Assembly: GCF_964275005.1 (NCBI RefSeq)
Contig: NW_027307649.1
Location: forward strand, 1,153,514 to 1,217,513
Reading direction: 5' to 3'
Source: Diadema setosum
Taxonomy: Eukaryota > Echinodermata > Echinoidea > Diadematoida > Diadematidae
DNA length: 64,000 nt
Numbering within the stretch: position 1 is the first letter of the stretch; each line of letters opens with the position of its first letter. Positions 20,937 through 34,400 of the stretch are shown in pieces. The notes under the pieces are model-generated. The model made no database searches. It was given only the letters and a program-made list of their open reading frames with translations, and was not told the origin of the DNA. Position numbers and translations under genes: made by a program.

Positions 20937-23900
20937 GCAGCAAAGATGAATAGCTTCTCAAATGGTCTTCCTTCTCAAGCACGGTACTCAAAGTGTTACC
21001 GGTACCTAATTTGCAGTCATGCAGGGTCACAAAAGAAACATTACAACATGCAATGGTAGGCTTGGTAAGGTCATGCATATAAGCTCTCATCTTCCTTCAC
21101 AAAAGAATCTGTTGTTTTGTGGCCATTGCATCCTTTCGACTGTTGCCCTGCCTGCCCTTGAATACAATGTACCTGTATGGCTCTTTCCAAGACTGCAAGA
21201 TCACAGCAAATTTTGAATAATATTAATGTGAGCATGTAAAGTATGTTTTGTTTTGTTTTGTTTTGTCATTTTAACATCTATTACATATTTCCTCTCTATT
21301 TTTTTTTTTCTTGAATAACAGAACATTCTCATTTGACTTGAAATAATACTTTCATTTTCAATTATCATATTACCAAGTATCATCTGTGTACAAAGCTTTC
21401 TTTCCACAACTGCATTGTAAAGTTCTGTATTTTTTTATGATTCTTCGTCTGGCTCTATAGATCGCCTACTGCCAATATTTCCGCTTCCTTTCCCCGTCTC
21501 TCTTTCACTCTTCCATCAACCCATTCTTTTCTTATGCGTGATGTGTTTGTCAAGTGTCAAATGAGATTTGATTTGAAACACTGCATACTTCATGTGAATT
21601 GCACACCAGTATTTTTTTTTTTCCGAATTCATATTTACATAGAACAACTAGTGTGTGCATATCTACACTGATGTTCAATGTAGACAAATTTGATATCTTT
21701 AATTAAAAAAAAAAGTCTCAAGTAGTGCTGTACTATGGATATCGAAATGTTGGTGATGATAGTGGCTCTGATTATTTGTAGTAGTAAAGAATTATTTGAT
21801 TACGAATTTAGTGATCATGATTTTAACAAAAGGTGACAGACACAATTTCCCATTGATAGTGTCCTTTGAAATGCCGGGTTTTTTCACTCTTTTCCCCTAA
21901 ATATTCCCCAAAGTGTTGATTGCATAGTTGAATAACAACTCTAAGAACATGAAGAATGCAACAGCTCGCGTGTGTGGAATGAGGATGCCCTCGCATTTGT
22001 TTATGTGACAGTGGATGAATTGTTATTATCTCCAAAATAGCAAAAAATTTGGAGAGGGAGGTGCTCCGCTGACACTGAAAATTAGATTTTGCTCACTATA
22101 AGTTCGATATCTTGTCTGATCACCTCCAAATTTGATGTCGTTTCCCGAAACTTATTACGCATGCATACGTTGTATAAGATATGTTTAATTAGTGTTAAAG
22201 TATTTTGGTTACCATGGCAACAAATAAACATAAGCAAGTTCCGTTTCACATTTTCACCCTTTTTAGCTTGTTACTTATTATTTTATGTATTCACAACATA
22301 AAGTAATATATATAATAAAGTATTTAATTATGTTTGAAAAAAGCTACAGCGCCCTCTTGTGTTTTGTCTTAATTTTTTTTTCTGTGGTAAACACCATTTT
22401 CTTAAGATTTGGACCTGTAAATGCTCCAAAAGGTTAAAATGAAGTTCAAATGTGTCTTGATATGTCTAGATAGAAATCAACAGCAAAAACTAGTTGCAAT
22501 TTCGCCTAAACTGCCCGACATATGCCTTAAAATTAGTTAATTTAATATTCTCTTTGTTTTCTTTGTATTTTGACAAATTGCTCCGTCTTTGTGGTTTCCA
22601 AGAAAAGTTTTGATGGTGCCATTTTGTCGAGTATGTCTTGATTTACATTTGTTCCACATTTCAGAGCAATTGATAAAAAATATTGAAATTATAGAGGGAG
22701 CGGATTGTGCCCTCCATGGTTTACCGAGCTTAAAAAAGGTATTCGGAGTTATGAGGGTTAACGGCTGATACTGAGACTAAGCTACTTCTCTTGAATTGCT
22801 ATCATAGCAAAATATCATCTACAGATACATACCATTTCAAAATGCATAAGCAGAATTTGTCCCTTTAAGTGGTACCAATATCGTAAAAATCTGGTCTTGG
22901 CCCATGGACTAATTCTTCTACTCCGGAGGGATCCTAACCAGGAATGCAGGTATTGATCAGCCTGCCTGTTATTCCACAAGTCCTTCATTATTGTACCTGA
23001 TTTCAGAATTCTTGTATGTGGCAGCTTGCCGGTTACCATGGTCACACAGTCTGGTTCTAAGTAGGAGCCCTGCTGGAATGTGACTCCTGATGAGCTTATT
23101 CTCTATGTATAAGTTGCAGCTGAACAAACTTGCTGGTATAGGCCCCATCATATTTCTAGTACCATAGCCCAATTCTAAACTCACCTTTGACTTCATGCTG
23201 AGACAGACTGCTGTACATTTTTATTTTGTCTGTACTATTTTCATGAGAAATATGAAAATACATGTAAATTGAAATTGAAATTGAGAGTAACAGGAATGGA
23301 AGAGACCAACTAAAATGTAAAAACCCAACTCACTATGACTACAAATGAAAATAAACTGGATGAAGGTGTCAACAAGCTGAGGTGAGAACTTATTTCTTCT
23401 TTTTCTATGTCACTGTTGAACATCCCAATGTAGTGGCCGACTGGACAAGGGAAGTTAAGTTCGGACTACCGAACTTAATATGGAATGTTAAACAAAAGAG
23501 TAGGTGTGGTGTGAAAGGGGTGAACACATGAATGGGAAAGGAATGAGGGCAATAAAAAGAAACAGCATACAGGTCAATGAGAATGTGTGTCAACCTATGA
23601 ACCTATACAATTACAAACTGAACAAAATATAATGATCTGAGATTGAAAAGAATGAAATAGCCAAGAAGCTCAACAAATTCAAGTTTGCTGTCTTACCGTG
23701 GGCCTACAGGCCATCATAATAAAATTTTAGGCACAGGGGTAAGAAAAAATGTGAAATATTAGCGAATGTTAAGCTTTGTCGAAAGTTCTAGGTGTTATAA
23801 AAAAAAAAAATCCCACCCCTTTTGATCTTTAATGCGATGTAGTTCCAAAACTAGTACTACAGTACAATCTCAGTCTCAGAGCTTACCTGGTCATATTTTC

Positions 23901-24305
23901 CCCTACCAGGCCCTACTAGCAGTATCCATCCTGCACAAGTCTGTATGCAATTCAATACCACAGAGTTTAATGGTCTATCCTGCCAGAGAAGTAATACCTG
24001 GTACGGTACTTGGGTGTAAAAGAAAGAAAGAACATACATGTACTAATGTAAAATTAATTTCAGGGCCAATAGTATTCATTGTTAGTAGCAAGGTGCAGTC
24101 TATATGACAATTCAATGATAAAGTGATAAGTTAGGTTGCTACATAGATGAACTTCGATCACAATGTAATTTACTAACAAAAGTTATTGCTTTATCTGCTG
24201 CTTTCGTTACAAGGTTGTATATTCCATTCATTTCAGTACCGGTATAACAGTATTTCTTCAAATTCATGAAATTCTTCCATCGAGATGTTTTTTAATGCAA
24301 ACTTT
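20095..24305. other. Spacer between the two inverted repeats, left and middle part, no gene recognised
   Basis: Holds poly-T near 20905-20935 and scattered AT-rich sequence. Open reading frames here are short and unlike known proteins. Confidence 0.5.
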
Positions 24306-24403
24306 TTGACAAATTGCCCTACATCGATGTCAATAATTATCTCTATAAATCATCATATTTACATAAACATTTATATCGATGTACGTGTAGGGCAATTTGT
24401 CAA
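24306..24403. mobile_element. MITE with TTGACAAATTGCCCTACA ends
   Basis: Eighteen-base perfect inverted ends, continued inward by ATCGAT-containing arms with a four-base indel. Confidence 0.7.
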
Positions 24404-25186
24404 TCATAACAACAGTATTTCTGTTAGCAAAGTACATTGAATAAATATCACTTTGAAAACAGACTTCACCATAGTACGGGTACTAGTAAATCATTTCACT
24501 TTTCAGACACAAAAAGGTGACATTTTCACATAATAAAACTCATATTATTTCACAAATATATTCGTAAATTAAGGAGTAGTGTCCCAACATAACGAATAGT
24601 GTCATCCGAGTCACGTGATAATTGCCAACAATACAGCATGCATCCAAATCGCTATTTTATGTGTGTCTGTGTGTTGTGTGTGTGTTTCTTTTTAAACGAT
24701 TTTTTTTTTTTTTAATTCAGTGTCAATCATTAATAACGTTGATGCTGGGGGATAGACAGAAAAACAGCAAAATGACAACTGCAAACTGCACGAGGTTGGA
24801 ATACATATCATTGAGTCATCCTGGAAAAAAAAAATATCAGAAAAAATAAAAGACAAAAAAAAAAAATCAGAAAAAAAAAAGAGTCAAGCAACCCCCTATA
24901 TGCCCAGCCTTTAACAGAAACCCTTGCCCTTGGCCTTTACCTTGGCATTGGCTGGCGGTAGCATGCACACCAGCTCAGCCCAATTCACGCGACGTTGCAG
25001 CAAAACACAGTTGAGTTGAAACAAGTTGCTCCCTCTCTAGCCCTCAGCTCAAAGTTCAAGACAATGGATAGGAAAATGCCAACTGACTACTGCATAGAAT
25101 TTACTTACGCGAGAAAATTGGGAAGTGCAGCAAATGACGCCTTTTCCTCCAATTTCAACCACCGCCCGTATCTGTAGCGACGTTTG

Positions 25187-25810
25187 ACGGAGTGGCTGGC
25201 TGCTCCCTCTGTGCCGTTCGCGCGGGTGCCCCGCGCCGCCGCCCCGTGCCTCGCCGAGAGTGGGCATGGGCATGGCGCTGCTCAGCTCTGCCACTGTGAT
25301 GTGTGAGCGAGCTGCTGGTGGCGAGACCGGTGAGGTGCGGATACGGCAAAGATGAAACCATGCGAACAAATATCCAACATTTCCCCAAACATGTGGAAAA
25401 TTAAATTCCCTCGAAGATGAAATTAGTTGAAGGAACCCTGAATACACCTTCATACATGATAAAATTGATAATTTTACGGAGATTTACTGACAAAACAACA
25501 GCTAAAACTTAGTTGGGCCGAGTTAGCCCACCGCGCGAAATGAACGTGAACCTATGGGGATCGCGAACCGCGATAAAAACGTCTGAAATTTCATTTTTAC
25601 GTCGTTGTATCCCCCAAAAGTTGGCAAATATTCTTTACAGAAACCACTGAGCACAATTCCATAAAAGTTACGGTTAAAAAAGACGTCACAAAGACAAAAT
25701 AACCTCAAACACAGACAAGCGCTCACGATCACTATCGATACCAACGGGTGGGACAACTCGGCCCACCCTCGACGGGTGGGACGAGTTGTCCCGTGGGCCG
25801 AGTTAGCCCG
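25187..25810 (-). repeat. About 620 bp inverted repeat, right copy
   Basis: Mirror copy of 19482-20094. The copies diverge most in the CpG-rich inner part. Opposite orientation rules out LTRs of a single provirus; two solo insertions or a foldback-type element remain possible. Confidence 0.85.
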
Positions 25811-26039
25811 GATCCGGCCAGGCGAGCTTGGTGGAATTACAGAACCTACTTGATACTTGGTAGTTCGAACTCTTCCAAGCGGAGTTCGAACTGGAGATGG
25901 CGGCACAGGGTGGACTCAGCTGAGTTATAATAAAAAGTAAAAATAATCTAGGAATAAGAGTGACTGAATTTGGGAGATAATAATTATCAAACGTGTTACT
26001 GTGTGAGTGTTACACTTTTACAGTTAAATTTATCTGATC

Positions 26040-26415
26040 TGTGTCAAATTCCCAAGGTAGCATCTCATTCTTGTGAAAACAGGATAAATAGTGTAGATCT
26101 TCTTCCTGTCTGTGTTGGATTGAGTTCTATTTGAGCAAACTAAACAGCAAAAGGAAGTGAATGGCACTTGCTTTCCTGTTGTTGATTGTAATAAAGCAAG
26201 TTGTTGCCCGTCTTTGAACTTGTTCAATAGAGGAAATATTCATGTTGCTGGTATCCAGGTCCCAAGCAGCACTAGCGTAGTCAAGATGAGGATAAACAGA
26301 AAGATATAACTTCTCCTTCACAAAGGTTGAGTAAATGGAGAAATTTTGTCTGAGGAAATTTAGGGCACCAGATGCTTTCATTGTTGCTTGGTGAGTCTGG
26401 CTGTTCCATTGTGCG
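26040..26415 (-). mobile_element. Second non-LTR reverse-transcriptase tail fragment
   Basis: Minus-strand reading WNSQTHQATMKASGALNFLR, then VYPHLDYASAAWDLDT and IEQVQRRATTCF, matches the same C-terminal region as the 12.2 kb fragment but is clearly a different family. The frame shifts near 26140. Dead copy. Confidence 0.75.
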
Positions 26416-27150
26416 GGTTGTTCTGAATATTAACACTAAGGAAGGTACCGTACTAGCTTAATCTGCTTCTACTCTTCAAGGGTTAAATGCCAAGATGTTG
26501 TATGATATAATGCCTGGGACTCTTTTCCTGGTGATAATGTCATTCTTGTCACTTGATTTCCTCTGGTGGTACAACAGACAATTATCACCAGCTTGTTGTG
26601 CTTATGACATTGTCGTGAATGTCATCGACAAAAAAGGACTTTAATCTTAATCCTGGAGGTGGCTCTTTCCCTATTTCATATCTGAGCTGAATTTTTGTCA
26701 AATCATTTATCTGAGCATGAAGTTTTCACTATGGTCACTGGTCATGCTGTTTGTTGATGTAAATTAAATCAATTTTATGTTTGTGCTTAGATAATGTTTA
26801 CTTTAGTGACAGTACTTCTAGATCCTGCTCTACTACATACTGGGTACAGCTACAGCTGAATAGTACATAGTGGAGTATGTCTTGTACAGTCCTAGCCTTG
26901 CAGTTTCTAGTACTAGAACATTACACCAAACTGTTGATAATGGGCTTTGTATTCCACATAATGACATACTAAGAAACTTGCTATGGGATTGGTCAAGAGC
27001 TGATCATGTGATAAAACGTAGTTTTGCCCATCACATCACCTGAGAAGAAAAGTTCTTTACACTCTATGATGACAGTCATTTTGTTTTGCTGATTTCTTAG
27101 TCCACATAGTCCTAACGCGTGATGTAACCTACAATTTTGAGTACGCGCGA
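26416..27150. other. Spacer without recognised features
   Basis: AT-rich sequence upstream of the hairpins that precede the SEC22-like gene. Confidence 0.5.
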
Positions 27151-27151
27151 A

Positions 27152-27226
27152 ATAAAAGTGCATTGCACTGTGGTCTATCATTTGACCTGGGTCAAGTGAT
27201 AGACCACAGTGCAACGCACTTTTTAT
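27152..27226. repeat. Near-perfect 33 bp hairpin
   Basis: AAAGTGCATTGCACTGTGGT... pairs with its complement at two mismatches and a very short loop. Confidence 0.85.
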
Positions 27227-27663
27227 AATGTCAGTGAGACGATGCAGTGTTTGTAATCGCCAGCCTACACCCAAAGTTGACTTGTATGGGTTATTACCGT
27301 ACCATGCGTGCACGTAGTGTACCGGTAGTTGCCTTGCTCATGCTTGTGTTTCAGAATGTTCAGTGTTTTTAGCAACAGCATGATTGGTAAGTGAACGTAA
27401 CCTAAGCCCTAAAGGCTTGGCCGAAGGATACCTAACACGTTAGATCTATATCTACCAGGACAGGTCTAGACTCTCCGAATCTCGCTAGACCTAATGTAGG
27501 CCCTACAGATCTGCAGTTTTAGTATTTTTGGACTTAGAGTCTAGTCTAACTAGGTCTATCTAGCTGTGTTGTTCGCCCCCCCCCCCCCCCTTCCCGTCTT
27601 GTTCCCGACAGTTAAAATTATTTCAGATGTGGAATTAAACGGGAATATAGATGTGGAATATAA

Positions 27664-27834
27664 AGCAAATAATCAACTTTTGATTTCAGGCAATGAGACA
27701 AACTATCACTTCCTCGGCGATCTGAATGTGTACGCTATCTTTCCTCAGCTGCCGCTTTGGAAAGATAGCTACATCCAGATCGCCTCGAAAGTGATAGTTT
27801 GTCCCATCACCTTCACCAACGTTGATTATTTGCT
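27664..27834. repeat. Imperfect 80 bp inverted repeat upstream of the SEC22-like gene
   Basis: Outer arms AGCAAATAATCAAC and inner arms GACAAACTATCACTT, GGCGATCTG and GCTATCTTTCC pair, with scattered mismatches and small indels. The loop is about 14 bases. Confidence 0.75.
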
Positions 27835-28112
27835 TACTATTTCAGTTGATACATGTAAATGCTTGTGTTAACCAGCATTGATAATAATCGACCATCTACA
27901 GCTCCTCTTGGAATGATAAGTTTCAATCTCATATTGTTGGTGACAAAATTTGGTTCAATTTTGAATTTTCTATGTCTGTGATATATTTCTCTCAAATTAT
28001 TACTTTCATTCATTTTCTTTCATTGAATTTGTGGCAGCGTGCTGTATCATCCACAGAAGGGATCATCCACTGCCGTCTATACAAAAATCACGTCCTCCAT
28101 GTATCCAACGTC

Positions 28113-28297
28113 ATGAGTGGCAGCGTACTGTTTGCCATGATAGCCCGTCTGAAGGACGGGCTGCCGCTGTCGGCCACCACGGACCACGATCCCAACAGGA
28201 GGGTGCTGGAAAGCAAGAAGTACGCCAAGATACTGTCCAGAAAGGCCGCCCACTTCCCTGACAGATGTTCCATGTTCACTGGTAGCCACTGGCTCTA
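28113..28297 (+). CDS. SEC22A: SEC22-like coding exon 1 (residues 1-61, split 62)
   Basis: Starts at the ATG of MSGSVLFAMIARLKDG and ends TGSHWL plus TA before a GTAAGG donor. An alternative GT lies 15 bases earlier (after ACTG), but only the GTAAGG donor preserves both frame and the family's spacing to ISSLG. Confidence 0.9.
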
Positions 28298-28381
28298 GTA
28301 AGGATAACATGTAGTCTATAGTATTATTATTAGTCTTGTTTATATGTTCTTGTTTATGTTTGTATTGTTTTGTTCTTGTTT

Positions 28382-28413
<32 letters not shown>

Positions 28414-31400
28414 CAGTAGTCTTGGTTGTAGTATTTTATTTGGCAAACTTGCAGACATTCAGTAGTGTATATAAATGCTTTATAAAGTGTCAAGAGCAAA
28501 ATTAAATGGAGCGTTCGTTTAATAACCAAAGAAAGTTTCCCTTTTAGAATCCCAGTAAAGAGCTGTCTAATTGCTTAATCAACACATATTCTTTCCCACC
28601 AACATTCAGGAAAGACAGCATTCCATGGAATGCATTGATTTGCAGTGTTTAGAAGCAATCAGAGTGTAAAATATCAGCATGACATGTATTTAAACATAAA
28701 TTCAAATGCTGATCAAATGTATGCATGTCAAAGTGGACTAGAAGCATCAATGAAATGCTTTCACTTTCCTCCTCGTATGCAGAACAAAATTTGTTCAATT
28801 ATTTGTCACATCAGAATCATACCCTCAGGTGCCTGAATATAATTCTGTTCATCTTGATCATGCATTAATTGTTATATCATCTTTTGTTAGCATCATCTCG
28901 TCTTTGGGCGTGTGTTTTATCACGATGTGCGAGGAGAGCTACCCCAGTGTGCTGGCCTTCTGCTTCCTGGATGAGCTCCAACGGGAATTCATCTCCAGCT
29001 ATGACAACAGGAAAGTGGACAGCGTGGTGCGGCCCTACGCCCTCATAGACTTTGGTGAGAGGAGTTGATCAGTTCCTGAACAGTTGACCAGATTACTAAG
29101 AGATTCAAATCTTAGCACACCATCATAATAGAGGCTGTACCTGAAAACAAAAAAAAAATGTGCTGAAAGTTGAAGTTATCAAACCAGGTCATTCTCCGTG
29201 CACTCACCTGTGCAACTAGGAGAAGACGTGTTTCTTCTTCTAGTCAACACAGTAGTTGTGTCAACACTGTTTGATTTATGGCCATACTGTTAAAAGTGCG
29301 TAGACCCGGTAGTTGCGGGGGCACTGTTGGATGATAGTGCCGATCACCGTTAGCATTGATACGAAGATTGCCAAAGTCGAGCTGTCATCAAGAGTAAATC
29401 GCGTAGGTGTTGCTAGGTAACATTGCCTTCGTTGTTTTCTCTGCGCATCATGCAGTCTGTAGTGATGCCAGAGTGCGTGCTTCTTAGTGTGACGTCACAG
29501 AAGAAGTTTGCTAAAGCTGTCATCATCAGCCGAATCATGAGCCAAACTGTGATCGGACCACTGACTACAGTGGATCGGACTTCTTTGGACTCATGGAAAT
29601 GGGTCAAAGCATAAGCGCTAAAGAGGAGTGGATAGCATAGGTCTCTGTAGGAAACTTGCGTCGTCTGCCCTCATTATGCATTCGACTAAACCACTGGGTC
29701 TATGTGCCTTTAAACTGGTGTGCTAGCTGTTGTCATTATTTTTTTTTTTGACTCATGCTGTGGAATTGACTTTATTTTTGTTAGATAAAGAATAATATTG
29801 TCAGAAAAAAATGTACCATTACTTGCCCCTTTCAATTTATGAAGAAAATATCTGCATTAATATGTCTGAAGACATCTAATCATCAGCAAACAGTCCCACC
29901 TGAACATGCCCATGTATGCCTTTTGTTTTAAGGTCAGAGAATTGAGGGCAGTAATGTAGCACAAATTTACATAGACTAGGAATGACTGAGTATAATCAGT
30001 TGACTTCAAGGAAAGTCTGTCCTTGTTGCAATGCCATAGCAGTTTAGATCACCACAACTAAAAAAAACCCACTTTTTTTCTGTATTATCAATCAGATCGA
30101 GTTATACAAAAGACAAAACAAAGATACAACAACACACTGACCCTCAGCAACAGGAAGAAGTTCTCCGACATGACCCTGGAGGTAAAGCTCCGCCCCCCGT
30201 ACCGGATCAGCATTGAGGATCTCCAGTCGTCATCAAATGCCAACGGTCACACCCTTTTCCACCAGGCCCAAACACATCAGCAAAGCCACCACAGAAATAC
30301 AGCATTCCATACAGTGAATATTGTGGATGCAGACCCTCATGAACCTAAAAGTAAGCTCCTCTTCTTCTCTTAACCAATCAAATGTCATAAATCCTCTTTA
30401 ACCCTTGCTGTGCTGTATTTAGCATATCGGCATGCACACTGGAGTGCTTTATACACCAATTATCACAGATGTTTGGAAACTTATTGTCAGTGAGTAGAGT
30501 TTAGTAGTAGAAGGCTTCACGGTACACCACATATTCTTTCTTAGGCATGTGTGTGGGCCATATACATACCTTCTACTACTAAATATTCTACCGCCACGGA
30601 AACCTTCAAAAATGTCATCAATAGGCCCGGTCAGACTGGCAAAAGATCGAGAAGTTTAACATCACGATCTTTAAGATCTCGAAGTTTTTGCCAGTGTGAC
30701 CACAAACTTCTTGCAAAACTTCCCACTCCAACTAGAGATAATTCCCTCACCCCCATCAAACTTCTCGATCTGTTTGCAGGCGGTGTCTCCGAAGCTTGAG
30801 GCCATCGTCATGTACATTGTACAGATGTGTATTGTTACGTCACATTCACTAGCCATCGAACAGCACGCTCTTTCTTTTTTCTTGCGCGCACGTACCAATG
30901 ACCCAAACTTCGCAATCTTAAACTGCTTGATCTTTTGCCAGTCTGACCGCACCTAATGAGTAGAGATTACGTAATCCCCTTAATCTGTATAGTGTCAGTG
31001 TGGCTTTCTTGTTGGACTGAGGCACACTGCTACACCTGAGAGAGGGCTCGCTAGTCTACAACTAGGTTAAGTTTAACTCGTTGAGGACGGACTGATTTTG
31101 CTACAACATGCATTTCCCATAGACACCTGCCCCAGTATGTATACTCGGGACTCATCCTCAATGGGTTAAGTGGATTGCTGAATGCTGATGACAAAATTTC
31201 ACAAGTGCCTGAACACATAGAGGGTCTATCAACAATGGTGAGATTGCTGGTGGAAGTGGAGTCTTTATAACATGGAGGAGTTCCTGCATTTGGCATCACA
31301 TGTTTATCAACTTTTTGTGTTACAGTTATCATTACACTCAAGAGAACTGACCCTTTCTATCATTATAAGACCAAGATATGCATTACTTGGGAAAAGGGAG

Positions 31401-34400
31401 GTGGGGAGATTCAGTGGAGGTGTAAGAATTTATGTCTTAATGCAATGGCTAAATCAGTATGAACGTAAATCAAGCACCTATTACATTTATTTATTTATTT
31501 TTTAAGTTATGAAAGTCAAATTGAGTGTGAAATGCTATTTTGACCGTGAAGCAAAATCTCTCATCCCGCTGAAACAGTGATATAAAGGGATAATGATGCT
31601 GATGGGTTTTTGTTTCTTTATCTGCTTCTGAGACACAAGGAAGTAATGTTTTTTTACTTTGACTCTTATTTCACCCACCTATGACATGTCCAATTATTAG
31701 GTTATCATATGAAGTGTTATTCACATAAAGCTGTTGCCGGGTAGTGCTATTCATAAATCTTAAAATGTACTTGCCTGTTCCTAGCAAGACTTTGATAGGA
31801 TAGTGGGGATACCTGTAACATTATTATTTCATTCACAGTCATATTTTGAAAAGAAATTACTACTTTTTAATACAAAAAAGTTGTTTTGTGTGAAAGCACT
31901 GAACCAGAGGAAGACAACTGATGGCCCAAGAATATGGCAATACGAGGAGTGACAGTGGATCAATTTATCCATTCTTTCATATCAGCAAGCAGTCATTTGT
32001 GTGTGTGTGTCTGTGTGTGTGTGTGATGCAATGTGATACTTTCATCTATATGTCGAGTTTGAAAATTAAGTTTTCAACTGTGACTAAGTCACACTGTGAA
32101 ATGCCTTGTGCAGTCATACTCACCAGATGGCGCTATACAAAAAAAAAAAAAAAAATTGTCAACTAGGCCAAGCCTTGCTATACACGTATACTAGGATACA
32201 TTGTATCATGAACAAAAAGTATATGCAAATATCCAGTCACAGAACCAGTTGAAAGTGACAGACAAATTCATGTCAAAGGTTATGTCAGAGGTCATGTCAA
32301 AGGAGATGTCAAGGCTGATACTGTGGAGGAGTGTCTTTAGGCCTTCCGACTGGAAACCTCACAGGCTCAGGAAGTAGTCATATGTTTATTTGTACAATTA
32401 ACTACACTTTCCAAAAATGGTAACTAGTATTCTTTATTGTTATTTTGTGCATGCTCTGTCTACAAAGATAAACCATGACAGCGGGCAGCACATCGCTTTA
32501 ATGATTGACTTGAGGAAGGCTTATTCAGAGAGCTGCAATTCATACAAAGGGCATAGGAAGTTTCAGTTAGCTGAAAGCTGTTTGAATGTTTGTTTTGAAT
32601 CCATGGTTGATTCTGCTATAAGTGTATCATCATGATTGATAGGTTTTTGAAGCACTACAAATAAGGAAAATGTATTCTACAAAATACCTATGAAAACTAC
32701 CTTACAACCAGCAGTCCCACAAATGCACCCATGTTGGTAGATTTTTTTTTTAATAGTAAGCAGCAGTTTTTCTTTCTTTTTTCTTCAAATCTGAATAAAT
32801 TCGTGCTTGTTCAAACAAACAACTGAACATGGATATGGACACAACCAATCAATTAGTGCAAAACACAGTACTATTCCATAGGCTATACCACAGTGCACAC
32901 ACATTATAATGAGTTGAAATAAACCATTATTATGTTTTTATTTTTTTTATGTTTTTTTTTGTGTTGGTACGTAGTTCAAGAAAAACAACAACAACAGCAA
33001 CACTTGGATGTCGTTCTAAACCTGTTGACGATAAGTTCTGTGTGTAGGTAGGTAGTTCAAAAAAAAAAAACACTTGGGTGTCATTCTTAACCCATTGAGG
33101 ATGAGTTCGAGTACACTCGGGCAAGTGTCTAAGGGAAATGCGTGTTGTAGCAAAATCAGCCCATCCTCAGTGGGAATAATGAATGTGCAGGGTATTCATA
33201 TGTCAACAATTTCTGGTTAAAGTCTGTAAATTCCTTAGTGATGTACATTTGGGGGGGGGTAGAGTATTGTGTATGCAGCTGTGTGCAATGTACAAACAGT
33301 GGACAGAAAAGAAGAGAGAAATATTGTACAAATATTTGCAGTCTTTTCATTCTGAAAACCTGGAAGTAGTGATACATTTGAGGAAGGGTGAAAAAGATAG
33401 AGAAAAAAGAGTCTTTTTTGTTTTTGATATGCAGCTATGCTGCAAATAGCGATATAAGCAGGCATATTTGAATGTGTTTTGTATTTGAGTATACATTGTA
33501 CATTAATTGTGTGTAAATACATTCAATGAGCATTCAACTTCTGCTGTTTTTCTCTATCTATCCATGTATGTATGGATGTACTGTCTCTGTGTGTGGGGTG
33601 ATATGTGCACAATGTGTTTTGATTGGATAAAGTGAAATGAATGAATAGAAAATAAATTGTACATGAAGAAGACAATCTTCAAATTGGGAGTGCCTTGTTA
33701 TAGATTAGGAGATAGAAAGATGGTTGAAAATGTTTAAAACAATGTACAATTCATACGGTGTGAAGATAGATCAAGAAAATAATAACAGCAAGAGGAAATC
33801 AATATCAGTAGTTGCTATTCATCATAGTAGCTTGTGATTCCTCTATAATTTGTATCCAATGCATTCATATCTGATCACTGCATACATTTCTTTGTCGGTT
33901 TCCAATTAATTTGATATTTGCCCAGCTGTCGGGGATCAGCATTACAGACATTGATGGTTTACTTTGAGCTGTAACTTTGTATCATTATCTACACATGCAC
34001 ACACACACACACACACACACCTGACAAACCTGTATAGCTTGAAATGTCAAGTGTGCAATTCACACAGGTATAATGTATGATATGTGAAAGTGATGAAGGA
34101 GATCTGTGCAACGTGTCCAGTGTGTCTCATTTCTGTACCCCTGAAAGGAGAGGCGTAGAAATATATGCAGCTTCCAATATATTTCGCATACGTAATCTGG
34201 TGGAATTAGCCTGCATCATTGCACATTTGGTAAGAGTAAAATTGAATTAGTTTCTGCAGTTGTTAATCATCCTTTATGTATTGTTTAAAATTGACCTTTT
34301 TGTGCTGAGAGCATTTTGCCTGTAGACTTATTATTTGTGGATGTTCACCTTTCTCTCTCTCTTTATAGTTTCAATCTCAAGAGGGTAATTTTATGATAGT

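Noticed and set aside
27566..27871. Open reading frame beginning MLFAPPPPLPVL before the SEC22-like gene
   Set aside because: Spans the imperfect inverted repeat and a poly-C tract; no similarity to the longin family start.
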